64,000 nt of DNA from Betaproteobacteria bacterium (GTDB lineage Bacteria > Pseudomonadota > Gammaproteobacteria > Burkholderiales > SG8-39). Every line of letters starts with the position of its first letter. Within the stretch, counting starts at the first letter, position 1. Location: assembly GCA_016195915.1 (NCBI GenBank), contig JACPYS010000049.1, positions 178,346 to 242,345 on the forward strand, given 5' to 3'. The position numbers were made by a program, and so were the translations under genes. Shown here in pieces: positions 28,396-37,893 of this stretch. The notes beneath the pieces were generated by a model that was not told the origin of the DNA, searched no databases, and saw only the letters and a list, made by a program, of their open reading frames with translations.

Positions 28396-29711
28396 TTTGT
28401 CTCCTGCGTCGAGGTTGTGGTCGAACGGCCCGGGACGGTGGTATGCGCAATTCCGACGTTGTCCGGAAGGAGAAAATTAAGCTGCGCCCACAGGCGCGCG
28501 GTTTCCATCTCCAGTTGCACCGCCTGCAAGCGCACATCAATTTCGTTGCGCCGGGCCAGCAGCAGTTCGGTCAGGTTCGCCTTGCCGCCCAGGTAGGCGG
28601 TCAGCGCGGCGTGCGTGCGCTCTTTGGCGAGCGGGATGAGCTCGCGCGCGTAGCGGCCGAGGCGTTCGCGGCCGTTCTCCCATTCGGCGACCATCGCACG
28701 CACTTCGCCGATGTGCGCGCGCAGCGCCTCCTCGCGCTGGGCCCTGGCCTGCTCGGCCATCGCCAGCTTGGACGCCAGCTCCCGGTCCTGGCGGTTTTTC
28801 TGGTCCCACTGCAGCGGGATCGACACGCCGATCGAAACCATGTTCGAAAACAAAGGGCCGCGCTGCTGGTACGCAACCTCCAAGCTCCAGTCGGATTTCT
28901 TGTTGGCCTGGGCGAGCCTGGCTTCGGTCGACGCGATATCTTCCTGCTTCGAGAAGACCGCGATCTGCGGGTGGTGGGCGAGCTCGGTATCGAGCCTGGC
29001 CGTATCCAAACGGATTGAATCGATTGCGGGCTTGCCCGCCAGCGGCTCGCCGGCGCCGTCACCCATCCAGCGGGCGAGGCCAGTCGTGGCGGTGCGCATG
29101 CGCCGGTTCAACTCGCTTGCCCGGTCCTCAAGTCCGGCCAGAGTGCTGTGTGCCGCGATCACGTCGGCCTGGTTGCCGCGCCCGCCGCGGTAGGCGCCCT
29201 CGGCGGCCACGATTTCACCCTTGACCGCGCTTTCCTGCTCTGCGATCACGGCCGCCAGCGCTTCGGCGTAATAGCGCTCGAGCCACGCGAGCGCGGTGTC
29301 GCGCTGGATCATGGCGAGCGTGGCGGCTTTTTCGGCAAGGGACTTGTCCGCTTCCCGCTCGAAGCGCTCCGAACGCAGCTGGCGTTTCTCCTCTCGCGTG
29401 AATTCCTGCATGACGCCGATGCGGCGCATCGTCATGAAGTCACGCGTGACGCTGAACTGGTCGGGACCCGTGACCGGCAAATTGTCCAGCCCGAGCTTGA
29501 GCGCCGGGTCGGGAAGCTGGCCGGCAGCGACCGCCATTTCGCGCGAGGCGGACACGGCGGCGTTCTGCGCGGCGAGCTGCAGCGAGCGCTCGACGGCGCG
29601 GCGCTGGGCCTCCGCAAGCGTAAGCGGCGCAGCCGGCTTCTGAACCTGCGCATCGAGCGGCGCCGATGCGAGCGTTACGAGGCTCGCGAACAGCAAATTA
29701 CGATAATTCAT
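28392..29711 (-). CDS. cusC: CusC/TolC-family outer-membrane efflux protein
   Basis: 439 residues from ATG 29711, chosen because GGAGATCACG stands directly before it; an in-frame ATG at 29723 is possible but has no such site. A signal peptide ends near ASAPLDA. The mature part shows two helical repeats of the OEP family (LTLAEAQRRAVERSLQLAAQNA; SLEVAYQQRG), with long coiled coils. No lipobox, so it is not a lipoprotein like the E. coli CusC. It forms the outer-membrane exit duct for the CusAB pump. First gene of the cusCBA order. Confidence 0.92.
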   Translation of the reverse strand: MNYRNLLFASLVTLASAPLDAQVQKPAAPLTLAEAQRRAVERSLQLAAQNAAVSASREMAVAAGQLPDPALKLGLDNLPVTGPDQFSVTRDFMTMRRIGVMQEFTREEKRQLRSERFEREADKSLAEKAATLAMIQRDTALAWLERYYAEALAAVIAEQESAVKGEIVAAEGAYRGGRGNQADVIAAHSTLAGLEDRASELNRRMRTATTGLARWMGDGAGEPLAGKPAIDSIRLDTARLDTELAHHPQIAVFSKQEDIASTEARLAQANKKSDWSLEVAYQQRGPLFSNMVSIGVSIPLQWDQKNRQDRELASKLAMAEQARAQREEALRAHIGEVRAMVAEWENGRERLGRYARELIPLAKERTHAALTAYLGGKANLTELLLARRNEIDVRLQAVQLEMETARLWAQLNFLLPDNVGIAHTTVPGRSTTTSTQETK

Positions 29712-29772
29712 CGTGATCTCCATGGAAAGCAATCGCGCGCAGCACAATGCTGCACGCGTATAGCTCAGGAGA

Positions 29773-30159
29773 TCAGATCTGGAACGACTGGAGCAGGATG
29801 CGCCGCGGAGGACCGGTGCCCGGGGCGGAATCGCGCCGCTTCGCGATCCCCCCATCGAGCAAGGCATCGCGCGGAAGAACGACGGTCAGCACCGGCGCGG
29901 CGGGCATCGCGGGAACGTCGAGTACCGCCCTGTCCAGACTCTGATTCTCGGATAGGCAATGCGCTAGACAGGTGCCGGAAAATCCACCTTGCCCGGCGCT
30001 CATATTTTCGCAGCCCGCGTGCTCTTCTGCAGCACGCACCGCACGCTCCGGAGCGCGCGCGGACCACTCGCAAGTGGACCATGCCATGGCTGCCTGCGCG
30101 AACAACATCAGCGCTAGCGCTACGCGCGCAACGATGAAGCGGTGTGATGCCGTAAACAT
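29773..30159 (-). CDS. Small secreted protein upstream of cusCBA, unknown function
   Basis: 128 residues with a signal peptide (residues 1-27, ending AAMAWS). It contains five cysteines in TCEWS, GCENM and GTCLAHCLSE, and a C-terminal half without cysteine ending GPPRRILLQSFQI. Small proteins with a C-x3-C element of this type often precede copper-efflux genes and may bind metal; the family was not identified with certainty. TATAAT lies 7 bases before the ATG (30171-30166), which would leave essentially no leader. About 60 bases separate it from cusC, so it is likely the first gene of the cus transcript. Confidence 0.75.
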   Translation of the reverse strand: MFTASHRFIVARVALALMLFAQAAMAWSTCEWSARAPERAVRAAEEHAGCENMSAGQGGFSGTCLAHCLSENQSLDRAVLDVPAMPAAPVLTVVLPRDALLDGGIAKRRDSAPGTGPPRRILLQSFQI

Positions 30160-30182
30160 GCCGATATTATACGTTGCGCCGC

Positions 30183-30563
30183 TCAAACACACAGGCAATT
30201 CCATCCCATGCGTGGTACCTGGTTATGAAGACTGCAGGCCGGTGATTGATTGATCTCGTGTTCGATTTGCGCAATCGTCGCGGCGGCGCGCCCGCGCACG
30301 GCGGCAGCGTCCGTTCGAGGGTTACCACGCAGCGCCAGCAGAGCGCGAAGTTCCTTCAGCGTGAAGCCAAGCTGCTTCGCTTCACGCACGAATCCCAGCC
30401 GCGCAACAACATCCTGCGGGTAGCTGCGCCAGTCTGCCGCGCGCCGCACAGGCGGCGTGACGAGCCTCTTGCGCTCGTAGAAGCGAATCGTTTCCACGCC
30501 CACGCCAGCTCGCTGGGCCAGCTTGCCGATGGTGAGGTGTTTCTGTGTGGTGCCGAGGGGCAT
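30183..30563 (-). pseudogene. Truncated MerR-family regulator (copy of the MerR-HMA gene)
   Basis: From ATG 30563 the protein begins MPLGTTQKHLTIGKLAQRAG and is nearly identical over about 105 residues to the MerR part of the fusion at 20706-21386. It diverges after AQIEHEIN. The dimerisation helix end, the metal-site cysteines and the HMA domain are missing and replaced by about 22 unrelated codons. It could still bind DNA weakly but should neither dimerise normally nor sense metal. It is a duplicated, truncated copy upstream of the cus genes. Confidence 0.85.
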
Positions 30564-30564
30564 G

Positions 30565-31257
30565 TCAGGATTCTTGGACACTTCTTCGGCGAGTATCAAC
30601 GTACGGAGTGAATTTCGGATCGCACTCCACCACTTCGACGGGCCTTGCGACGTTCTTGAGATGTTGTGGGCCAAGCTGTCGAAAATCACAACGGCCGGAA
30701 ACAAGATCGGCGACCGCCTTCGTCGTCAAGGCTTGTCCTCCGTTCGCGAGCCCGCATAGTCGTGCAGCGATGTTCGTAACGGGACCGCTGGCCGCGTAGA
30801 ACCATCGCTCGCCCCTGCGGCTGCTGAGCCTGATCACGCCGGTCAGCGCTCGGCCGGCGTTCAGGCCGATGTGCAGCGCGATCGGGTCATGTCGCCTTGA
30901 CCTGCGCCGATTGAGAAGCGCCGTGACCGTTCGAATGCGATCGATCGCATCCACGGCCGCTTCTACGCTCGCGCGAAGGTTGGGCCCCTCAAAGATCGCC
31001 AGCAGGCCGTCGCCCAGCACCTCCGTGACTTCGCCGTCGAATGCACGAACTGCGTCCAGGTATCTCGAAAAATAGGTTTCGATGACATCGTTCATGACGC
31101 GCGGCGGCAAGTCCTCGCACTGGCGCGTGCACCCTTCGATATCCACGAAGAGCACCGCAATGTTGCACATCCGCTTTCGCGGTACGCGGCCACTGCGCGC
31201 CCGGCGCAGGCCGGGCAACGCGATTGCGGGAACGAATGCTTTCCATGGAATCGACAT
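30565..31257 (-). CDS. Soluble class III nucleotide cyclase (cyclase 3)
   Basis: 230 residues, essentially one catalytic domain with a short basic N-terminus. Motifs: IAVLFVDIEGCTRQCEDL (first metal Asp), VLGDGLLAIFEG (second metal Asp), HIGLNAGRALTGVI, and the substrate/transition-state region GPVTNIAARLCGLANGG. It lacks the membrane and HAMP parts of the other cyclases and belongs to a different subgroup. It lies between the truncated merR and the small Met-rich gene. It ends one base from the upstream end of the merR relic, which suggests that duplication brought them together. Confidence 0.88.
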   Translation of the reverse strand: MSIPWKAFVPAIALPGLRRARSGRVPRKRMCNIAVLFVDIEGCTRQCEDLPPRVMNDVIETYFSRYLDAVRAFDGEVTEVLGDGLLAIFEGPNLRASVEAAVDAIDRIRTVTALLNRRRSRRHDPIALHIGLNAGRALTGVIRLSSRRGERWFYAASGPVTNIAARLCGLANGGQALTTKAVADLVSGRCDFRQLGPQHLKNVARPVEVVECDPKFTPYVDTRRRSVQES

Positions 31258-31290
31258 AAAGCAAGCGGCCCGGTTCGACCCCCCGCCTGC

Positions 31291-31433
31291 CTAGTCGCGC
31301 TTGCCGCTGAAGAACATGTACTTGATCAGCGCGCCGGCAGCGAGCACCAGCACGACGAGAATCAGCAGCCAGAAAAGCCCCATGCCCCCCACATCATTCC
31401 GCCGCCCATCATTCCGTCCATCATGCCTTGCAT
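31291..31433 (-). pseudogene. Small Met-rich membrane peptide, split by a frameshift in a homopolymer
   Basis: From ATG 31433 (AGAGGA upstream) the frame gives MQGMMDGMMGGGMMWG and then shifts out of phase at a run of six G (plus-strand C at 31385-31390). The next phase gives MGLFWLLILVVLVLAAGALIKYMFF and SGKRD to the stop at 31291. One extra G would join both parts into a 47-residue Met-rich single-TM protein of a type often found in mer and copper clusters. Either a real frameshift or a sequencing error in the homopolymer. The second half could also be made alone from ATG 31383. Confidence 0.6.
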
Positions 31434-31464
31434 CGTCCGCTCCTCTGGTTAACGTTTCAATTCC

Positions 31465-31488
31465 TCACCCGGCGCAGCACGAAAGCTG
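31465..31488 (-). other. Remnant of a second merA 3' end (24 bases)
   Basis: The minus strand reads codons for QLSCCAG followed by TGA, exactly the last seven residues and stop of the intact merA at 31930, with several synonymous changes. The next upstream codon is a stop, so nothing longer remains. The double cysteine is the mercury-delivery motif of MerA, so chance similarity is unlikely. It marks the edge of an old deletion or recombination. Confidence 0.6.
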
Positions 31489-31518
31489 TTATCTACGAGG
31501 TGCCCATGCGTTCCGGCT

Positions 31519-31896
31519 TCAGCGCGCAGGGCGCGCGGCGAACCAGACGTTCAGCAGACTGGACGCAATCAGCGCCGCAATCCCGATTCCGGCCGCGATG
31601 CTGCTGCCGAACCAGATCGAGGCGAAGAGCACCAGCGAAGCGGCGGCGCCGACGCCCAATGCCTGCGGCCGACGGTGGCGCTGCATGCCGTGGTACAGGC
31701 CGTATAGCGTGAGCGCGAGGAACGCGACGAGCATCGGGATCAGCACCGCGTCGTGGATGAGAAAACCGAGACCGACCGCCGACAAGATCGCGAGCAGCGC
31801 CGGGAATCCGAGACAGCACAGGGCCGCGAACAGCGACCCGCCCACCCCGATCTTATCCAAATGGCGCTTCCAGAAACCCTGCTTAACCGAATTCAT
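31519..31896 (-). CDS. merC: MerC-family mercury transport protein
   Basis: 125 residues with four hydrophobic segments. The first contains the vicinal pair in SLFAALCCLGFPALL, the Hg(II)-binding motif of MerC/MerF/MerT transporters, followed by LSAVGLGFLIHD. It should carry mercuric ion across the inner membrane to the MerA reductase. It lies 33 bases after merA on the same strand, as the last gene of merTPAC. The call as MerC rather than MerF rests on the size and four TM segments; a Cys pair in the second half is absent. Confidence 0.82.
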   Translation of the reverse strand: MNSVKQGFWKRHLDKIGVGGSLFAALCCLGFPALLAILSAVGLGFLIHDAVLIPMLVAFLALTLYGLYHGMQRHRRPQALGVGAAASLVLFASIWFGSSIAAGIGIAALIASSLLNVWFAARPAR

Positions 31897-31929
31897 GCTC
31901 CTCGAACTCCCACCGCATTTCTTATGCGT

Positions 31930-33931
<2,002 letters not shown>

Positions 33932-33941
33932 CGTCTGTCTC

Positions 33942-34331
33942 CTAGTAAAAAAGCGGGGCGAGGTACGGGAATCCGAGCGCGAGCAGCACCAGCGCCGACA
34001 CCACCCAGAACATGACCCGGTAGACGCGGTTGGTCTGAGGCAGCGCGCACAGGGTTCCGGGTTCGCACTGCGCGGCGGCGGGTGCACGGTAAATGCCGCG
34101 CCACGCCAGCCCCATGAAGACGAGCGCGACGCCGATGGACACCGGACGGTAGGGCTCGAGCAGGGTCAGGTTCGAAATCCACGCTCCGCTCACGCCGATC
34201 GTGACGAGCACCAGCGGCCCGAGACAACATACCGAAGCAACGATCGCCGCGAGCAACCCGCCCGCAAGCGTTGCCTTGCTGAATCTGTCCGTATCTGCCT
34301 TGGCCGGCAAGTCCATCTTGACTGCATCCAT
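33942..34331 (-). CDS. merT: Mercuric ion transporter MerT
   Basis: 129 residues with three TM segments. The first TM carries the vicinal pair (ASVCCLGPLVLV) and the loop after TM2 the second pair as CEPGTLC, both needed to move Hg(II) from MerP to the cytoplasm. Start ATG 34331 lies about 30 bases from the mer promoter. First gene of merTPAC, divergent from merR. Confidence 0.96.
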   Translation of the reverse strand: MDAVKMDLPAKADTDRFSKATLAGGLLAAIVASVCCLGPLVLVTIGVSGAWISNLTLLEPYRPVSIGVALVFMGLAWRGIYRAPAAAQCEPGTLCALPQTNRVYRVMFWVVSALVLLALGFPYLAPLFY

Positions 34332-34362
34332 TACGGTCTCCGAAACTACTTGGACAGAGTGC

Positions 34363-34394
34363 ACTCTAAACTCCGTAGAGGTGTACGGAGTCAA
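34363..34394 (-). promoter_or_regulatory. merT promoter with mer operator dyad
   Basis: Minus strand: TTGACT (34394-34389), 20-base spacer, TAGAGT (34368-34363). The spacer contains a perfect 8-bp dyad ACTCCGTA / TACGGAGT at 34370-34391, the canonical MerR operator layout. The long spacer needs MerR-Hg(II) to untwist the DNA. merR is transcribed divergently from the other side. Confidence 0.88.
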
Positions 34395-34433
34395 GCTCAT
34401 TTTTTCTGTTCCATTCCGAGGATTAGTCGCCCT

Positions 34434-34829
34434 ATGATTTCCACCCTTACCATCGGCCGGGTCGCCGCGGCGGCCGGCGTCAACGTCGAAACCATCCGCT
34501 TCTATCAGCGCCTGGGTCTGCTTGCGGAGCCGGAAAGGCCGCCCGGCGGCGTGCGGCGCTACGGCGACGAGTTCGTCGCCCGCCTGCGCTTCATCAAGCG
34601 GGCGCAGCAGCTCGGCTTCTCGCTTGCCGAGGTGCAGCGCCTGCTGGTTCTCGAAGACCCCCAAAGTTGCGGCAAGGCGCGTTCACTGGCCGCGGCGAAG
34701 CTCGCGCTCGTCGAGGCCCGAATCTGCGACCTCGAACGAATGCGGGGCGTTCTCAAGGAGCTGGTCGCGCGCTGTGACGTGCGCCGCGGCAAAGTCGCTT
34801 GCCCGATCATCGCTACACTGACCGCGTAA
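34434..34829 (+). CDS. merR: Hg(II)-responsive MerR regulator
   Basis: 131 residues. Winged helix in TIGRVAAAAGVNVETIRFYQRLGLL; the dimerisation helix and three mercury-binding cysteines are visible: one in DPQSCGKA and two in RCDVRRGKVACPI, as expected for Hg-specific MerR proteins. The ATG at 34434 is chosen because the operator lies just upstream; the longer open frame through merP and merT in the other direction is not coding. It represses and, with Hg(II), activates merTPAC. Confidence 0.95.
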   Translation: MISTLTIGRVAAAAGVNVETIRFYQRLGLLAEPERPPGGVRRYGDEFVARLRFIKRAQQLGFSLAEVQRLLVLEDPQSCGKARSLAAAKLALVEARICDLERMRGVLKELVARCDVRRGKVACPIIATLTA

Positions 34830-34849
34830 CGCGGACGATGCAGCGCTTC

Positions 34850-35455
34850 TCAGGATTCCCACTGCAACGCGCGGTAGTCGAATCCCGCCTCGATGGTCGG
34901 CTTTACCACGTTGAAGTACGGCGACACGTCGAAATCGCGTGGAGCAAACAAGCTGTGGTGGCGGATGCGCAGAATATCCTCGTAGCACCTGTCGCATGCC
35001 GGATCGCCCGTCTTCACGCGCGATACCTCCGGCAGGACCGGGAAATGCACCGGCTGGAACGCCTGCGCGATCAGCGTCGAGCAGATTGCGCGAGTCGGAT
35101 CGCCGCTGCCGAGTGCAATCATGCGGCGCCGCAAGCGCGCCGGCACGGGTGGCATTGGAAGCAGATAGCGGGCGAGATCGATCATGTTCTCGAGGTCGTA
35201 CTGGTCGCCAAGATGTGCCATGCCGTAGGCGATGACCGCCGCCGCGTCTTCCCCGGTGAGCCCGACGGGACGGCAGATGCGCGTATGCATCGGCACGTAC
35301 TCGCTCAGCGGAACCGCGCGTACGCCCTCCCGAACATCGGCTTCGATTAACACGCGTGCCTCGCCCCCATCGGGCGCGCCTGGGAAAGGTAGTCCGCGAG
35401 GCGGCGACCGAACCATGTCAATGAACCGCCGATGGCTTTCTGCTCAGCGGTCGCG
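34850..35455 (-). pseudogene. YiiX/NlpC-P60-like hydrolase with internal deletion
   Basis: The readable part (ATG 35416 to stop 34850) resembles the C-terminal two-thirds of permuted papain-like lipid/peptide hydrolases of the YiiX type: EADVREGVRAVPLSEY, HTRICRPVGL, GDQYDLENMIDLARYLLP and SGDPTRAICSTLIAQAF, with the nucleophile Cys. The normal N-terminal section with GDVLL and a catalytic His (SHAALYV) is absent. In another phase a remnant of the extreme N-terminus remains (AIGGSLTWFGRRLADYLSQA, 35385-35445). Loss of the His and the frameshift make it non-functional. It converges with merR, 20 bases apart. Confidence 0.72.
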
Positions 35456-35463
35456 TTAAAGCT

Positions 35464-36754
35464 TCACTGCGCGGGGCCCGGACCGCGCAATGGCTGCCGC
35501 ACCTCGAAAAACGTGAACGGTGCGCGCCGCGAGTTCGCAAGGGCGTCAAGGATCATCGTCCTGCCGCGGACCGCCTGGCCGCCAGCGATCAGCGAGTTGA
35601 ACAATTCCGTATAAAAGGCGTCGGGCTCCACACGTATCCGGTACACCAGGAATGCGGCGCGTGGATCCATTTGCTCGCGATACTTCAGCACCGTTTCCTC
35701 GTCCGGCGCCAATCGCGTGTCGGCAATTTCGCGCGACAGATCCAGTTCGACCAGGCGTGCGATTACGTGCTGCCTAAGCGTGCCTGGCACCACGCGTCCG
35801 TCCATGCCGGTCTGATAGATTTCGGCGATCACCTTGGGCGTGACGTAAGTCGGAAAGCGATGCCCGGTGCCGGTATTGCGAATCGTGAGAACCGCCTCGA
35901 GCATGCCGGTGGCCCGGAATGGTCCGGCGACGGTGACCGTGACGCCGTTCTTCACCATCTGCTCGTCATGCACACCGCGCCACAGGTGGCGCCGCTCCGG
36001 CATATGACAGGACTGGCAGGATTTTCCCTCGCGGGCGTAGCGGCTCGCCTTCCACTCTTCGTAGGTGTTCTCCAGAAGCTTGCCGTTGAGCGCAAAATCT
36101 CCTTCGCTGAATTGATGGCAGGCGGCGCAGAATCGAGAGTCCTCGAAGGCTGCGTTCGATTTCCAGCCGCCGTGCGGCAAGGCTTTATTCCCGGCCTCCA
36201 GCGTGATGCCGTCACGTCGGGGCGGGCCGAAACGCTCGTGCTGGCGCACATGGCAGGCGGCGCAGGTCAGTCCGTGTTCATGAAGAGAAACCTGCGCGCC
36301 GGCCGCGCGGGGCCGCGCAATAGCTACGGACAGGCTGGTCGCCTGTTCCGCCAGAGGCGCGTGGCAGCGGATGCAGGCCTGATGTTCTTCGCTTGCATCC
36401 GGCGCCATATCGATCAGTTGGCCGAGTACCCCAGGACCCATGGCTTTCGCGTGCAGGGATGTCTTCCAGTCGCTGAATTGCTGGACGTGGCAGCGCCCGC
36501 AGGCGTCCGGGTCGAGCGCTGCCTCCTGTGCGCTGAACCCGGCGGGTACAGCGCCTTGCGCTGCGATCGGACGTGTCCAGTGGCGCTCGAGAAAGACTTC
36601 GATCGCGTCCTGCCCGGCGCTGGTCACGACTGGCGGCGGAGCTTTTTCGCTGCACCCGACCAGCAGGCCGCAAAGAACAACCGCAAGGAACCAAGCCGCG
36701 GCGCTCTTGCCGTTGGAATCGCGCGCGCGGCGCCGCGCCGGCTGACCGGTTTTC
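35464..36754 (-). CDS. Pentaheme c-type cytochrome lipoprotein
   Basis: 429 residues from a TTG at 36754 that overlaps the stop of the preceding MetE-like gene. Lipobox LLVGC, then five CXXCH sites: CGRCH, CIRCH, CAACH, CAACH and CQSCH, and a C-terminal beta-rich part (GVTVTVAGPF, NTGTGHRFPTYV) without heme. The heme-and-beta-sandwich layout resembles multiheme cytochromes of the cytochrome c554 type. It is a periplasmic lipid-anchored electron carrier or reductase; the electron donor and acceptor are unknown. Translation is probably coupled to the MetE-like gene upstream. Confidence 0.85.
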
Positions 36755-37817
36755 AAATCCCCAGCACCTTCTCCGCCAGACGGGTGCCATCGACCCTCGC
36801 CTTGATCTTGGCGAAAGCGGTCTCGCGCGCAGTCGAGGTATCGTCGCCGAAGGGCGCAAACCCGCAATCGTCCGTCGTTCCAAGGAACCTGGCCGGCAGA
36901 TAGGACACCGCCTCGAGTACCCGATCGCGCACGATCTCGGGTGTTTCCAGTACGGGATCAATCGGGTCCGTGACGCCAATGAAAACGCGCTGCTCCGGCC
37001 GGCGGTGGGCGTTGACGATCTCGAAGATGCGCGGCCGGTTGCGCTCGCTTGCCATCTGCATGAATACACTGCCGGCGTCGATTTTGAACAGATCCGGCAG
37101 AAGGTCGGCGTAGTCAACGTCGGCGCTGTGAGTGCAGTCCTGGTCACCTCCCGGACAGGTATGGACGCCGATGCGGCGGCGTTCGGCTTCCGTAAAGTTT
37201 GCGAGCACGCGATTGATGAGTGCCACGAAATCGCGCAGCAATCCGCGCGACGGATCCAGCTTCACAGAAAGCCGGCCCTCGGTGAAATCGATCTGTACGT
37301 TCGCCGCCCCGGCATCCAGCGCGCTGCGAATGTCCTTTGCGCTCTCCGCCGTCAGATCGGCGAGAAACTGATCGCGATCGTAGCCGGTAACGCCCTGCGC
37401 CGGGTAGAGCAGGCTGAGGGCCGAAGGCGAGATCACGGCCTGCTTCACGGGTCGCGTGGCGTAGCGCCGGGCAGACTCGACGAAGCGCCCCGCATAGATC
37501 GAGTAACGAAACGGCCCCTTGATCAGTCGCGGCAGTTGACGCGTATGTCCGTCCTTGAACGGTATTACTACGCCGTCGGGTGCAAGGCAGTCCAGGCCGA
37601 TGAGAGGGTAAGTGGCGAAACTCGGCTTGCCCTGTTCCCCGTCGGTGACGATCGGCGATCCGGTCGCTTCCATCGCCGCGACAGTTGCGGCGACGGCGTT
37701 TTCCGTTGCGGTTCGGAGTGCGTCCGAGTCGATGTGCCCTTGGGCGTGGGCTGACATTGCCGCCAGCAATTCGGCAGTCCTCGGGATGCTTCCTATGGGT
37801 TCGGTGGGTATCGGCAT
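36753..37817 (-). CDS. MetE-like cobalamin-independent methyltransferase, single domain
   Basis: 354 residues, about half of full MetE, corresponding to its C-terminal catalytic barrel. Segments: PIPTEPIGSIPRT, IVTDGEQGK, GAANVQIDFTEGRLS, VHTCPGGDQD (zinc His/Cys) and DDCGFAPFGDD with a final zinc Cys. The pattern fits MetE/core-MetE type zinc methyltransferases using a thiol or similar acceptor. Substrate may be homocysteine or another thiol; core-type homologues without the N-terminal domain often work with a methylated cobamide. The pentaheme cytochrome gene starts inside its stop codon. Confidence 0.82.
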   Translation of the reverse strand: MPIPTEPIGSIPRTAELLAAMSAHAQGHIDSDALRTATENAVAATVAAMEATGSPIVTDGEQGKPSFATYPLIGLDCLAPDGVVIPFKDGHTRQLPRLIKGPFRYSIYAGRFVESARRYATRPVKQAVISPSALSLLYPAQGVTGYDRDQFLADLTAESAKDIRSALDAGAANVQIDFTEGRLSVKLDPSRGLLRDFVALINRVLANFTEAERRRIGVHTCPGGDQDCTHSADVDYADLLPDLFKIDAGSVFMQMASERNRPRIFEIVNAHRRPEQRVFIGVTDPIDPVLETPEIVRDRVLEAVSYLPARFLGTTDDCGFAPFGDDTSTARETAFAKIKARVDGTRLAEKVLGI

Positions 37818-37893
37818 GTGTTTCTCTCCCTGTGGATGGACAAGACGATCGACTGCGCACAACGATCAGCGGTTCGGCGGAGGGCGGCGCAAC

